Origin: Flavobacterium kingsejongi | GTDB taxonomy: Bacteria > Bacteroidota > Bacteroidia > Flavobacteriales > Flavobacteriaceae | DNA: 64,000 bases | NCBI RefSeq assembly: GCF_003076475.1 | Contig: NZ_CP020919.1 | Span: 1,116,001 to 1,180,000 of the forward strand | Direction of reading: 5' to 3' | In this document: positions 46,178-54,371 of the stretch, one piece after another | How positions within the stretch are numbered: position 1 is the first letter of the stretch | How the letters are laid out: each line of letters opens with the position of its first letter | Notes under the pieces: generated by a model | The model's database searches: none | What the model saw: the letters and a program-made list of their open reading frames with translations, nothing else | Told to the model about the DNA's origin: nothing | Program-made: the position numbers and the translations under genes

Positions 46178-46948
46178 ATGAAGAAATACTGCTGTATCAT
46201 TGCAATTATAGCCCTGATGACCTCTTGTAAAACGACAAAGTCAGTAGTTGCTGAATCCGGCGCTGTAAGTGATGCAGCGTCCAGTAAAATCATTGCAGGC
46301 CATTATGACCGTAAATTCGATTTTTCGACTTTATACATTAAAGCGAATGTGCGGTATCAGGATCCCAAACAGACCCAGAATGTAAGTGCGGAAATCAAAA
46401 TTAAGAAAGATGAAATGATTCTGGTTAGCATCCGATTCCTTGGATTTACAGTTGCGAAAGCCATCATTACACCAAAGGAAGTGAAATACTATGAAAAGGT
46501 AGGCAGTAAATATTTCGAAGGCGATTACAGGACGTTAAGCCAATGGCTGGGCACCGATCTGGATTATACTAAAGTACAGAATATGCTGATTGGAAAAGCT
46601 ATGGATGACCTGACAAAATCAAAGTACAGATCTACGATAGAAAACGAACTCTATAAGCTGGAAAGTACAACAGGCTCCGTCAAAAAATCATTTTATTTTG
46701 AAGGCGCAAATTACCTTATAAAGAAGCAGGAGATTGCACAACCGGAGCAGCAACGCGACCTGCAGGTCAATTATCCGGCCTATAAAGAATATCCTGAAGT
46801 GATATTGCCACTGAAGGTCGTAATCGATGCCATGCAGAAAGAAAAGAAGACCAATATCAGCATCGATTATAATACGATTACTTTTAATGAGCAGCTCTCA
46901 TTTCCATATGCTGTACCCGAAGGATATGAAAGAATTTTTATTGATTAG
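46178..46948 (+). CDS. DUF4292 family lipoprotein
   Basis: The 256-residue protein has a lipoprotein signal (CCIIAIIALMTSCKTTKS, lipobox MTSC) and a mature beta-rich domain (FDFSTLYIKANVRYQDPKQTQNVSAEIKIKKDEMILVSIRFLGFTVAKAIITPKEVKYYEKVG), resembling the LolA/LolB-type fold of lipoprotein carriers. DUF4292 members have no proven function. The ATG directly follows the stop of the TPR gene, so the two are probably coupled. Confidence 0.82.
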   Translation: MKKYCCIIAIIALMTSCKTTKSVVAESGAVSDAASSKIIAGHYDRKFDFSTLYIKANVRYQDPKQTQNVSAEIKIKKDEMILVSIRFLGFTVAKAIITPKEVKYYEKVGSKYFEGDYRTLSQWLGTDLDYTKVQNMLIGKAMDDLTKSKYRSTIENELYKLESTTGSVKKSFYFEGANYLIKKQEIAQPEQQRDLQVNYPAYKEYPEVILPLKVVIDAMQKEKKTNISIDYNTITFNEQLSFPYAVPEGYERIFID

Positions 46949-46968
46949 ATTTGTATAAACTACATACT

Positions 46969-48243
46969 ATGTCCAGATACCTCGTAAGTTTAATTTTTTT
47001 CTGCATGGCCTCAGTGTCATGGAGCCAATCCGACAAGCAACAAAAGCTGGAGGAGCGCAAGGAACAGATTCAGAAAGAAATCCAGAACTTCAGAAATTTG
47101 CTGAATAATGAAAAGTCAAAAGAAAAATCTGTTTTGACAAAAATTGTAGAGCAGAACACTAAAATAAAATTAACTGAAAAGTTAATCAATACGACCCAAC
47201 AACAGGAAAAACTGCTTAATGATGGTATTTATATAAATCAGCTGGCGGTAAATAAATTGACGGGTGAATTGGAAATCCTCAAGCAGGATTATGCAAAGAT
47301 GATTGTAAAGTCCTATAAAAGCCGTTCAGAACAAAGCCGTGCAATGTTCCTGTTATCTTCGGAAAACTTCCTGCAAGCTTATAAAAGGGCACAGTATATG
47401 AAGCAATATGCTAATTATAGAAAGACCCAGGGCGATGAGATAAAAGTCAAAACTGAAAAACTGGAAGTCAAAAATAAAGAACTGACGCTGCAAAAAATTG
47501 AAAAAAATAAGATTGTAAAAGAAACCGAAAAGGAAAAAATTAATCTGGAGAAAGATAAGAAAGACCAGGAAGTACTGATGGCTTCGATCAAGAAAGATCA
47601 GAAAAAAATCAATGCTGACATTAAGAAAAAACAACAGGAGTCTGCAAATATCGACAAGCAGATCCAAAAGCTGATCCGGGAAGCTATTGCTGAAGCAAAC
47701 AGAAAAGCTGCTGCTGAAGCTGCTAAACGCAAAGCTGCCGCTTCTGGAAACAAAGCCGGAGCCAAAAAAGAACCGGTAAAAGAGGTTTCTTCTACCAAAT
47801 TTGAATTAACTCCTGAAGGGAAGGCATTAGCAGACAATTTCAGAGGAAACAGGGGAAGACTGCCATGGCCTGTTGAAAAAGGGTTGTTAACTACCTTATA
47901 TGGTGACCAGCCACATCCATTGCAAAAAAACCTTACCGTTCACAATAGTGGGATTGAGATTTCTACTGAAGCCGGTTCGAACGCAAGAGCCGTTTTTGGA
48001 GGTGAAGTAATCAATGTACAAGTATTGTCCGGAATTAATAAAGCAGTCTGGGTGCAACATGGTGACTATGTTACGATCTATATGAACTTGTCTTCTGTAT
48101 CAGTAAGTAAAGGAGATAAGGTAAACAAGCTTCAGACTTTAGGAAAGATATACACCAATCCATCAGGACGCTCTGTAATTAAGTTCCTCGTACTTCAAAA
48201 TACTACGATGCTAAATCCACAAAGCTGGCTGATGAATATGTAA
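46969..48243 (+). CDS. EnvC-like murein hydrolase activator with degenerate LytM domain
   Basis: Residues after the signal peptide (MSRYLVSLIFFCMASVSWSQ) form a long coiled coil (about 20-250), followed by an Ala/Lys-rich linker and a C-terminal M23 domain (about 300-424). The zinc ligands are replaced: the HxxxD position reads NSGIE and the HxH position reads IKFLVL. This is the situation of EnvC, which activates amidases rather than cutting peptidoglycan. The start at 46969 is preferred to the TTG at 46951 because the signal peptide then begins properly. It is the last gene before the insertion sequences. Confidence 0.85.
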   Translation: MSRYLVSLIFFCMASVSWSQSDKQQKLEERKEQIQKEIQNFRNLLNNEKSKEKSVLTKIVEQNTKIKLTEKLINTTQQQEKLLNDGIYINQLAVNKLTGELEILKQDYAKMIVKSYKSRSEQSRAMFLLSSENFLQAYKRAQYMKQYANYRKTQGDEIKVKTEKLEVKNKELTLQKIEKNKIVKETEKEKINLEKDKKDQEVLMASIKKDQKKINADIKKKQQESANIDKQIQKLIREAIAEANRKAAAEAAKRKAAASGNKAGAKKEPVKEVSSTKFELTPEGKALADNFRGNRGRLPWPVEKGLLTTLYGDQPHPLQKNLTVHNSGIEISTEAGSNARAVFGGEVINVQVLSGINKAVWVQHGDYVTIYMNLSSVSVSKGDKVNKLQTLGKIYTNPSGRSVIKFLVLQNTTMLNPQSWLMNM

Positions 48244-48270
48244 ATTAATTTTCAGCTCAATAAAAAGAAG

Positions 48271-48303
48271 CCGTCTCAAAACAAATTTTGAGACGGTTTT
48301 TTT
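48271..48303 (+). terminator. Left-end hairpin of the IS1182 element
   Basis: CCGTCTCAAAA (48271-48281) pairs with TTTTGAGACGG (48286-48296), followed by T7. It would terminate transcription arriving from the EnvC-like operon. Confidence 0.75.
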
Positions 48304-48361
48304 ATTTGATACAATTTTGGATTTTAACTATCTAGATTTTAACGGGAGTAAAAAATTGCCT

Positions 48362-48496
48362 TTATGCTGCAATTTTCTTTCTTAAGTTGTGACCTAAAGC
48401 CATTAATCCGAATTCTAATTCTACTTTTTGAAGTCCTTTTAAAGAAAACCGTCTAAAACCGTTATTATGCTTGAGTTGAGCGAATACAGGCTCTAC
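48362..48496 (-). pseudogene. IS1182 transposase, C-terminal fragment
   Basis: Encodes VEPVFAQLKHNNGFRRF... to ...LMALGHNLRKKIAA, the conserved last 43 or so residues of IS1182-family transposases (DDE domain end). It is cut off from the rest of the gene by the IS256-family insertion; the reading frame upstream of the target duplication (KISTSL) is IS256-end sequence. It has no start codon of its own that is credible. Confidence 0.88.
48489..48496. repeat. Target-site duplication of the IS256-family element, left copy
   Basis: GGCTCTAC directly abuts the left inverted repeat. The identical sequence is at 49879-49886. Eight bases is the usual duplication for this family. Confidence 0.88.
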
Positions 48497-49878
48497 GAGA
48501 CTGGTCGAAATTTTGTGTAAACAGTTCTTAGTGTTTAATATTACACCTTTCTCCAAATATGACCAAGAACTGATTCATGATTAATCCCCAGCTTGGTATT
48601 GCATTTATCCAGCTTTTTTCACAATTTTGTATTGCTAAATAGACTGATTTCTTGACGCTTTTTTCATCTGGGAACTGCACTTTTGTTTTGGTATATTTTC
48701 TAATTCCCCTGTTTAAGTTTTCTATTGTATTTGTGGTGTACATTATTTTCCTGATTTCAGCAGGATAGGCCAAAAAAGGCATGAGATTTTCCCAATTCTT
48801 TTCCCAGGAGCAAACGGCATATTTATATTTTGCTTCCCAGTTTTTTTTAAATTCAGCCAGAGCTAAAACGGCTTCTTCCTGATTTATTGCAGTATATACT
48901 TCTTTCATTGCACTGCAAAATGCTTTTCTATCCTTAACTACTACAAACTTAAGGCTATTCCTTATTTGATGAACAATGCAAAGCTGGGATTCTGTATTTG
49001 GAAAAACACCTCTGATAGCTTTTGTAAATCCGGTAAGGTTATCTGTACAGGCAATGAGAATATCCTTTACTCCACGAGATTTTATGTCAGAGAGTACAGT
49101 CATCCAAAATGAAGCCGACTCTTCTTTATTTAGCCACATTCCTAATACTTCTTTCTTACCATCTGTTTTTAGTCCGATTACAATGTAAATTGCATGGTTT
49201 TCATATTTCCCATCTGTTCTTACTTTCATATGCACAGCATCCATCCAAACAATCAGATACTGTGGTTCTAAAGCCCTTTTAGTCCATAAATCAACATCAG
49301 CCAGTATTCTATCAGAGATGGTCGAAATCGTGGACTCACTTACTGATATCCCATAAACTTCTTTAACTTGTTCTACAATATCACTACGGGTCATTCCACG
49401 ACTGTACATTCCTAAAATAGCATCTTCAATCTTTTCACTCATCGATTGGCCTTTTCCGATGACCTGAGGCTCGAATTCACCATTTCTATCCCGGGGAATA
49501 GCCAGGACCATATTGCCCAAAGTCTCTGATTTTATATTCTTTGAGAAAGAACCATTACGGCTATTGCCTGTATTGTATCCGTCAATATTATGCTTCTCAT
49601 ATCCCAGATGAGCATCCAATTCTCCCTGGAGTAGCTGTTCAATGCCTTGTTTATACAGGTCTTGAAAAAAAGTATGGAAGTCTTCTTTGTTTTTAAATTG
49701 CTTTGCAAAATCTTTGGGTAATTTACCATCTTCGATCATAATCCGCTCTTTTTAAATTATTTAAATGTAGTTCTTTTAAATTCTATACTTAATGATCTGT
49801 TGTTTTTTGGCTAAGCCTTAAAATCTCAAATCAAATTAAAATCAATTTCTACGTTTACACAATCTAACGACTACTCCC
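48497..49878 (-). mobile_element. Complete IS256-family insertion sequence (1,382 bp)
   Basis: Bounded by 8-base direct repeats GGCTCTAC and by imperfect inverted repeats of about 26 bases (19 matches): left end GAGACTGGTCG... and right end, read inwards, GGGAGTAGTCG..., both ending in TTGTGTAAAC. It carries one full-length transposase. It inserted into the transposase gene of an IS1182-family element. Confidence 0.9.
48528..49739 (-). CDS. IS256-family transposase
   Basis: The 403-residue protein is full length for the Mutator-like IS256 family. Motifs: QGELDAHLGYEKH near the N-terminus, the first catalytic Asp in VWMDAVHMKVR, the second in ACTDNLTGFTKAI, the CHQ-like IVHQIRNSLKFV segment, and the catalytic Glu in TTNTIENLNRGIRKYTK. 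All three DDE residues are present, so it could be active. It is transcribed on the minus strand, in the same direction as the host IS1182 transposase. Confidence 0.95.
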   Translation of the reverse strand: MIEDGKLPKDFAKQFKNKEDFHTFFQDLYKQGIEQLLQGELDAHLGYEKHNIDGYNTGNSRNGSFSKNIKSETLGNMVLAIPRDRNGEFEPQVIGKGQSMSEKIEDAILGMYSRGMTRSDIVEQVKEVYGISVSESTISTISDRILADVDLWTKRALEPQYLIVWMDAVHMKVRTDGKYENHAIYIVIGLKTDGKKEVLGMWLNKEESASFWMTVLSDIKSRGVKDILIACTDNLTGFTKAIRGVFPNTESQLCIVHQIRNSLKFVVVKDRKAFCSAMKEVYTAINQEEAVLALAEFKKNWEAKYKYAVCSWEKNWENLMPFLAYPAEIRKIMYTTNTIENLNRGIRKYTKTKVQFPDEKSVKKSVYLAIQNCEKSWINAIPSWGLIMNQFLVIFGERCNIKH

Positions 49879-51290
49879 GGCTCTACATCGGCAGAGCGTT
49901 GCTTTCTTCTTTGTATTCCTATTTCACTTAGTAGTAATTCCCTTGCTTGTTGTTTATGTCTTTCAAGGTTGTGGTTTCGCTCGATGCTTCTGTTTCCCTG
50001 AGCTTTAAAACATTGACCTCGAAGTGAACAGCCTTCACAGTTTTTGGCCTGATAATGCGATAAGGTTTGGGTGTATCCTGTAGTTGTTGTTTTCTGGTTT
50101 TGATATGTTTTATGCATTTTTTGTCCCATTGGACATACATAATAGTCTTCTTCTGGATTGTAATAGAGATTTTCCTTGCTAAAAGCCTTGTGTTTCTTTT
50201 GGTAGTTTTGATCTTGTTCTTTTTCAAAAGTATTATACTTCACAAAAGCTTTGAGTTTCTTCTGTTTCAGATAATCGTAGTTTTCTTCACTTCCATAACC
50301 TGCGTCAGTAGTTATTTCTTTTATCTTTTTAAATACTTTTTTACCAAAGGTTTGTTCCAAATTTTCTAAATGAGGCTGGAGTGTTTTAGTATCGGTCGGA
50401 TTTTGGTGGATGGTATAATGAACAATGATCTGATTTTGTGTAGATATTTGAGTATTATAAGCTGGTTTGAGCTGTCCGTTTAACATATGGTCTTCTTTCA
50501 TGCGCATAAAAGTAGCCTGGGTGTCAGTTTTGCTGTAACTGTTTCTTTCTCCCAGAATAGCTTCTTGCTTTTCATACTTTTCAAGATTGGAAGTAAAATT
50601 ATTTTTTATGTAGCGTAATTTAGCTTTTGCTTTAGAACTGGTCTTTTCATTACCAGAGAGTTTGGCATCTATTTTAGCTACAGTTTTCTCAATTACCTCT
50701 TTGCTGATTTCTTTGAACTCTGTTGGTTCCGGGTTGGGGTCATCTTCATTGTCGATACTTTGGGCATAGTTCCATAATTCTTCCAACTGGGTGAGCATTT
50801 TTGCTTTATTGGTTTTTATGCTCTTACCCCACACAAAAGTGTACCTGCCGGCCTGAGCTTCTATTTTTGTTCCGTCGGTATAAATTTGTTTTAGATTCAC
50901 CAGTCCTTCTGAGGCCAACATCAAAACTACCTGCTTGAAGATTTCTTTAAAACTCTCTTTTAGTTTATCACTTCTAAATCTATTAATTGTATTATGATCA
51001 ACAATAGTCATAGAAGTAAGCCACATAAAATTGATATTCTCACGAAGTGCAAGTTCTATCTTTCTCGAAGAATAGATATTAGTCATATAAGCATACAACA
51101 TCACTTTGAGTAACATCTTTGGATGATATCCAGGATTACCTTCTTTACTGTACGCTTTTAAAAGAGGCTGGATATTAAGGGATTCCACAACTTGGTCAAC
51201 TATTCGAACCGCATGTGTATGTGGAATTAAATCATCAAACGAATAAGGTAGAAGCATCGTTTGTTGTTGGTTATAATGTTTGAATCTCAT
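49842..51290 (-). pseudogene. IS1182 transposase, N-terminal fragment disrupted by IS256 insertion
   Basis: Residues 1-471 are IS1182 transposase: the N-terminal DUF772 region (YHPKMLLKVMLYAYMTNIYSSRKIELAL), first catalytic Asp in IYTDGTKIEAQAGRYTFVWGK, second in TDAGYGSEENYDYL, a cysteine-rich segment (CEGCSLRGQCFKAQGN) and the start of the Glu motif (QRRKQRSADVEP). The last 11 residues (GVVVRLCKRRN) come from the IS256 end, followed by a stop. The C-terminal 41 residues are at 48362-48496, so the protein is almost certainly inactive. Confidence 0.92.
49879..49886. repeat. Target-site duplication of the IS256-family element, right copy
   Basis: GGCTCTAC, identical to 48489-48496. On the minus strand it encodes the Val-Glu-(Pro) of the IS1182 transposase catalytic Glu motif. 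Confidence 0.88.
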
Positions 51291-51356
51291 ATATAATCAG
51301 CTGTTTATCACTGATTAAATTTACAAAATTGCATATAAAAATACAAACTAAAAAAA

Positions 51357-51391
51357 AAGAAGCTGACTCAGTCTTGAGACAGCTTCTTTTT
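51357..51391 (-). terminator. Right-end hairpin of the IS1182 element
   Basis: AAGAAGCTG (51357-51365) pairs with CAGCTTCTT (51380-51388), with CTCA/TGAG inside and T-runs on both strands. It lies just after the thioesterase stop codon, so it also works as that gene's terminator. Confidence 0.7.
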
Positions 51392-51393
51392 TA

Positions 51394-51903
51394 CTATAAA
51401 AACAATGCTTTTAATTCAGTAGCATCGTGGGGATTCATTTTTCCGGCTAATACCAGGCTGAGTTGTTTTCGTCGTAATGCGGCATCAAAACGGATTTTTT
51501 CAATATCACTCTGTGGTTCAATAGGAGGGACTTCAGTAGGCCTTCCGGTTTCATCAACGGCAACGAAAGTATAAATGGCTTCATTTGCCTTGGCACGCCC
51601 ACCAGATTCGCGGTCTTCTATCCAAACATCGATATAGACTTCCATAGAGCTACGGAAGCTTCTGGAAACTTTAGCTTCAATAGTGACAACACTTCCCAAA
51701 GGAATCGACCGGTTGAACGCTACATGGTTTACCGAAGCCGTTACTACAATTCTACGGGAATGTCTTCGGGCAGCAATACTGGCAGCACGATCCATACGGG
51801 CAAGTAATTCGCCTCCAAATAAATTATTCAAAGGATTGGTTTCACTGGGTAATACCAGGTCAGTATGTATCGTTAATGAATCGATCGGATATTTCGGTTT
51901 CAT
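51394..51903 (-). CDS. Hotdog-fold acyl-CoA thioesterase
   Basis: The 169-residue protein hydrolyses acyl-CoA esters. It shows the 4HBT/BFIT pattern: NPLNNLFGGELLARMDRAASIAARRHS (catalytic Asn and Asp/Glu region), VNHVAFNRSIPLGSVVTIEAKV and EAIYTFVAVDETGRPTEVPPI. The frame extends 43 codons further upstream, but a -7 box (51915-51922) lies inside that extension and the start at 51903 (MKPKYPIDSLTIHTDLVLP) fits the family. It is convergent with the EnvC-like operon, with the IS elements between them. Confidence 0.88.
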   Translation of the reverse strand: MKPKYPIDSLTIHTDLVLPSETNPLNNLFGGELLARMDRAASIAARRHSRRIVVTASVNHVAFNRSIPLGSVVTIEAKVSRSFRSSMEVYIDVWIEDRESGGRAKANEAIYTFVAVDETGRPTEVPPIEPQSDIEKIRFDAALRRKQLSLVLAGKMNPHDATELKALFL

Positions 51904-51914
51904 ATTTTTTTTGG

Positions 51915-51922
51915 CAAAGATA
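51915..51922 (-). promoter_or_regulatory. -7 box of the thioesterase promoter
   Basis: The minus strand reads TATCTTTG (TAnnTTTG), 11 bases before the ATG at 51903. The 220 bases from here to the next gene hold a terminator at 52114-52137 and nothing else recognised. Confidence 0.55.
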
Positions 51923-52113
51923 CAATGCAGCCTTAAATAATAGGATTTAAATGCAAAATTTCGGCAAAAATGGCGATTTATAAGAATAGTGAAAAGACGG
52001 ATGCAGAAATATAGACATCTCTTAATTTCCAATTCAATTTAAAAAGAATTTAGCAGTAAGTTCGAATAGCCACCCACATGTGAAGCAATACAAACGTCGT
52101 TGAACCGCATAAA

Positions 52114-52137
52114 AAAACCTGAATTATTTCAGGTTTT
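52114..52137 (-). terminator. Terminator after the SPOR-domain gene
   Basis: AAAACCTGAA pairs with TTTCAGGTTTT around a very short loop, and the minus strand continues in T residues. Confidence 0.75.
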
Positions 52138-52143
52138 ACATTT

Positions 52144-53079
52144 TTATAATTCTTTGATCAAGAGCCAGGCTTCGTCGTTGACATGGCTATGGATTTGATT
52201 TAGGTTTTTTTGTGCTTCCTCATAGGTGGAATAACTTCCATATAAAACAGGATACAAACCGAATTTATTTTTTTCAAGCTTACGGGATTTATATCCTTTA
52301 CGGCTCAATTGCTCATATTTCTTTTGAGCGTTAGATTCATCTCTAAAAGCACCGGCAACAATGTGATACGGTAATTTATCCTCTTTAAGGGTAAGTTTTA
52401 CTGCAGGCATTGGTGTTTCGATAAAAAAGGTAGCTTCCTGGATTTTATCCTGTACTTGTTCCTGAACCGCTTGCTCTACCAATAGGGTTTGGGTATTTAT
52501 TTGGTTCTGACGTAATTTTAATCCTCCAAAACCAGCAGCCAATAGTGTAAGTACAAATACCGCAGCATATTTAAGGTAGGACTGTGTAGCCCTTCTTTCC
52601 GGTGTAAAAGCAATAGGTGCTTTTTCTTCCAGTAATTGGATCTGTTCCTTATACACTTCACGTTTGATGGAAGGTGAAATAAAAGAACCGAGACCAAATG
52701 AATCCGTCAGGTAATTCGTTTCTTTTGAAGCGGTGAAAATAAGGTTATTTTCAAAATTCAATACAATCTCGCCAATATGCTTCAGGATCAAAGTTTCTTT
52801 TTTCTCCAAGATTTTTTTCCAGGAGGCCACTTCATTCTGAATACGAATAACCGCATCTTCATATGCTATTTTTTCGATCTGGGAAATATGGCTGGCCAAT
52901 AAGCCGTCATTATTTTTCAGGTAGATATTAAAGGAAAGCGTCTTTTTGGGAGGATAGAAGGCATTCGTGCTCTCAGAAAGCGAGGCGGACTGAATTTCGG
53001 TTAGAAATGCACCAAAACCGGGAACCGTAACGCACTGATAACGATATAAAAGCTGTGAAATGTAATGTTCTGTCTTCAT
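52144..53079 (-). CDS. HU-CCDC81-like and SPOR domain membrane protein
   Basis: The 311-residue protein starts with two domains of the bacterial HU-CCDC81 type (ISQLLYRYQCVTVPGFGAFLTEIQSAS and the region to about residue 115, ILKHIGEIVLNFENNLIF). A membrane helix follows (about 171-188, YAAVFVLTLLAAGFGGLKL), then a linker and a C-terminal SPOR domain (about 237-311, YHIVAGAFRDESNAQKKYEQLSRKGYKSRKL). SPOR domains bind septal peptidoglycan lacking stem peptides. The cytoplasmic HU-like part could bind DNA or protein, so a cell-division link is inferred. Confidence 0.85.
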   Translation of the reverse strand: MKTEHYISQLLYRYQCVTVPGFGAFLTEIQSASLSESTNAFYPPKKTLSFNIYLKNNDGLLASHISQIEKIAYEDAVIRIQNEVASWKKILEKKETLILKHIGEIVLNFENNLIFTASKETNYLTDSFGLGSFISPSIKREVYKEQIQLLEEKAPIAFTPERRATQSYLKYAAVFVLTLLAAGFGGLKLRQNQINTQTLLVEQAVQEQVQDKIQEATFFIETPMPAVKLTLKEDKLPYHIVAGAFRDESNAQKKYEQLSRKGYKSRKLEKNKFGLYPVLYGSYSTYEEAQKNLNQIHSHVNDEAWLLIKEL

Positions 53080-53180
53080 ACAAACAAAGTTAAATATTAA
53101 GTGACGCGGTCAAAATTTTGTTTACAAATCTTATTAACAATTTGGATAAAAAATTATAACTTGAACGCCAAATAGTTACG

Positions 53181-54284
53181 ATGAAGGAGACAGAATTGAG
53201 GTATGTACTCGCCTTGTTGAGGGTACAGGGAATAGGGGATATTTTTGCCAAAAAATTAATCCAGCATTGTGGTGGAGCGGAAGCCGTTTTTACTGCGGAT
53301 GCTGCGATATTGCACAGGATAGACGGTATCGGGGAAATTGCCATCCAACGATTAAAGGCACCGGCCGTTTTAGAGAAAGCAGATGCGGAATTGGAGTATA
53401 TCAGGAAGCATAATATCAAAGTCCTGTACTATCAGGACGATGACTATCCCGAACGCCTGAAACACTGTATTGATGGGCCAGTTTTATTATTTACCGCTGG
53501 CAAAATTTCCTTTCCAGAGCAAAAAATAATCAGTATTGTAGGAACAAGGCAGGTAACTCCCTACGGAACAGAATTCTGCAAAAAACTCATTGCCGACCTG
53601 GCGCCATTAAATCCGGTGATTGTTAGCGGATTTGCCTATGGAGTGGATATTGTAGCGCACCAGGCAGCAATGGAGCACCAGCTCCAGACCATAGGCGTCT
53701 TGGCCCATGGGCTGAATCAGACCTATCCGCCTGCACACCGTAAGTATTGTCCAAAAATGGAAGAAAACGGCGGTTTTGTCACGGAATTCTGGAGTTCCTC
53801 CAATCCTGATAAAGAGAATTTTGTGAAACGCAACCGTATTGTAGCTGGAATGTCCGAAGCAACTATTGTAATTGAATCTGCGGGAAAAGGCGGATCCCTT
53901 ATCACTGCGGGAATGGCCAATGATTACAACAGGGATGTTTTTGCTGTTCCGGGAAGAGTAACTGACAAATACAGTCAGGGATGCAATAATCTGATAAAAA
54001 CACAAAAAGCGAATGTGCTCACGGATGCCGCAGACTTGGTGTACATGCTGAACTGGGATTTGGCGGCTGAAAAGTGTAAACCGGTACAAAAACAACTTTT
54101 TGTGGCTTTGGAGGAAGAAGAAGAAAAAGTTTATCAGTACCTTAATTCCAAAGGGAAAGAGGTGATTGATCGCATTGCATTGGAATGCAACCTGCCCATT
54201 TATAAAGTAGCTTCGTTATTATTAAAAATGGAGCTCAAAGGTGTAATTCGCCCACTACCCGGTAAATTATTTGAGGCGGTATAG
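53181..54284 (+). CDS. dprA: DNA-processing protein DprA
   Basis: DprA protects incoming single-stranded DNA and loads RecA during natural transformation. The 367-residue protein has an N-terminal helix-hairpin-helix/SAM-like part (LRVQGIGDIFAKKLIQHCG, GIGEIAIQRL), the Rossmann-like core (SIVGTRQVTPYGTEFCKKL, VSGFAYGVDIVAHQAAM, TIGVLAHGLNQTYPPAHR, ENFVKRNRIVAGMSEATIVIESAGKGGSLITA, VFAVPGRV) and a C-terminal winged helix (about 300-367). It is divergent from the SPOR gene and followed by trhO. Confidence 0.95.
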   Translation: MKETELRYVLALLRVQGIGDIFAKKLIQHCGGAEAVFTADAAILHRIDGIGEIAIQRLKAPAVLEKADAELEYIRKHNIKVLYYQDDDYPERLKHCIDGPVLLFTAGKISFPEQKIISIVGTRQVTPYGTEFCKKLIADLAPLNPVIVSGFAYGVDIVAHQAAMEHQLQTIGVLAHGLNQTYPPAHRKYCPKMEENGGFVTEFWSSSNPDKENFVKRNRIVAGMSEATIVIESAGKGGSLITAGMANDYNRDVFAVPGRVTDKYSQGCNNLIKTQKANVLTDAADLVYMLNWDLAAEKCKPVQKQLFVALEEEEEKVYQYLNSKGKEVIDRIALECNLPIYKVASLLLKMELKGVIRPLPGKLFEAV

Positions 54285-54288
54285 CCGT

Positions 54289-54319
54289 TTGGTAGTTACC
54301 ATAAAAACACGTAATTTTG
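54289..54319 (+). promoter_or_regulatory. Bacteroidota-type promoter of trhO
   Basis: TTG (54289-54291), a 20-base spacer and TAATTTTG (54312-54319) match TTG-N19-21-TAnnTTTG. Confidence 0.7.
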
Positions 54320-54330
54320 CGGTTCCAAAA

Positions 54331-54346
54331 ATCTGCACGAGCAGAT
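54331..54346 (+). other. Small hairpin in the trhO leader
   Basis: ATCTGC pairs with GCAGAT around ACGA, between the promoter and the start codon at 54372. Role unknown. Confidence 0.45.
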
Positions 54347-54371
54347 ATTCTTAACTTAAAATGTTTATAGC

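Larger units (their letters stand above)
48262..51391 (-). mobile_element. IS1182-family insertion sequence, interrupted by an IS256-family element
   Basis: Both outer ends read inwards as AAAAAGAAGC[T/C]GTCTCAA and then form hairpins, giving imperfect terminal inverted repeats. Removing the inner element and one copy of its 8-base target duplication leaves about 1.74 kb, a normal IS1182 size, with one 512-residue transposase gene. The element lies between the stop codons of the convergent EnvC-like and thioesterase genes. No outer target duplication was recognised, so the exact outer bases are approximate. Confidence 0.75.

Noticed and set aside
48262..51391. Composite transposon made of two IS copies
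   Set aside because: The two elements are of different families and one is nested inside the other with its own target duplication, so they do not flank cargo.
51904..52032. 43-residue N-terminal extension of the thioesterase
   Set aside because: Contains the gene's -7 box and does not resemble the family; the start at 51903 fits.
53607..54095. 162-residue minus-strand open frame inside dprA
   Set aside because: Antisense shadow of the conserved DprA core; no promoter or family resemblance.
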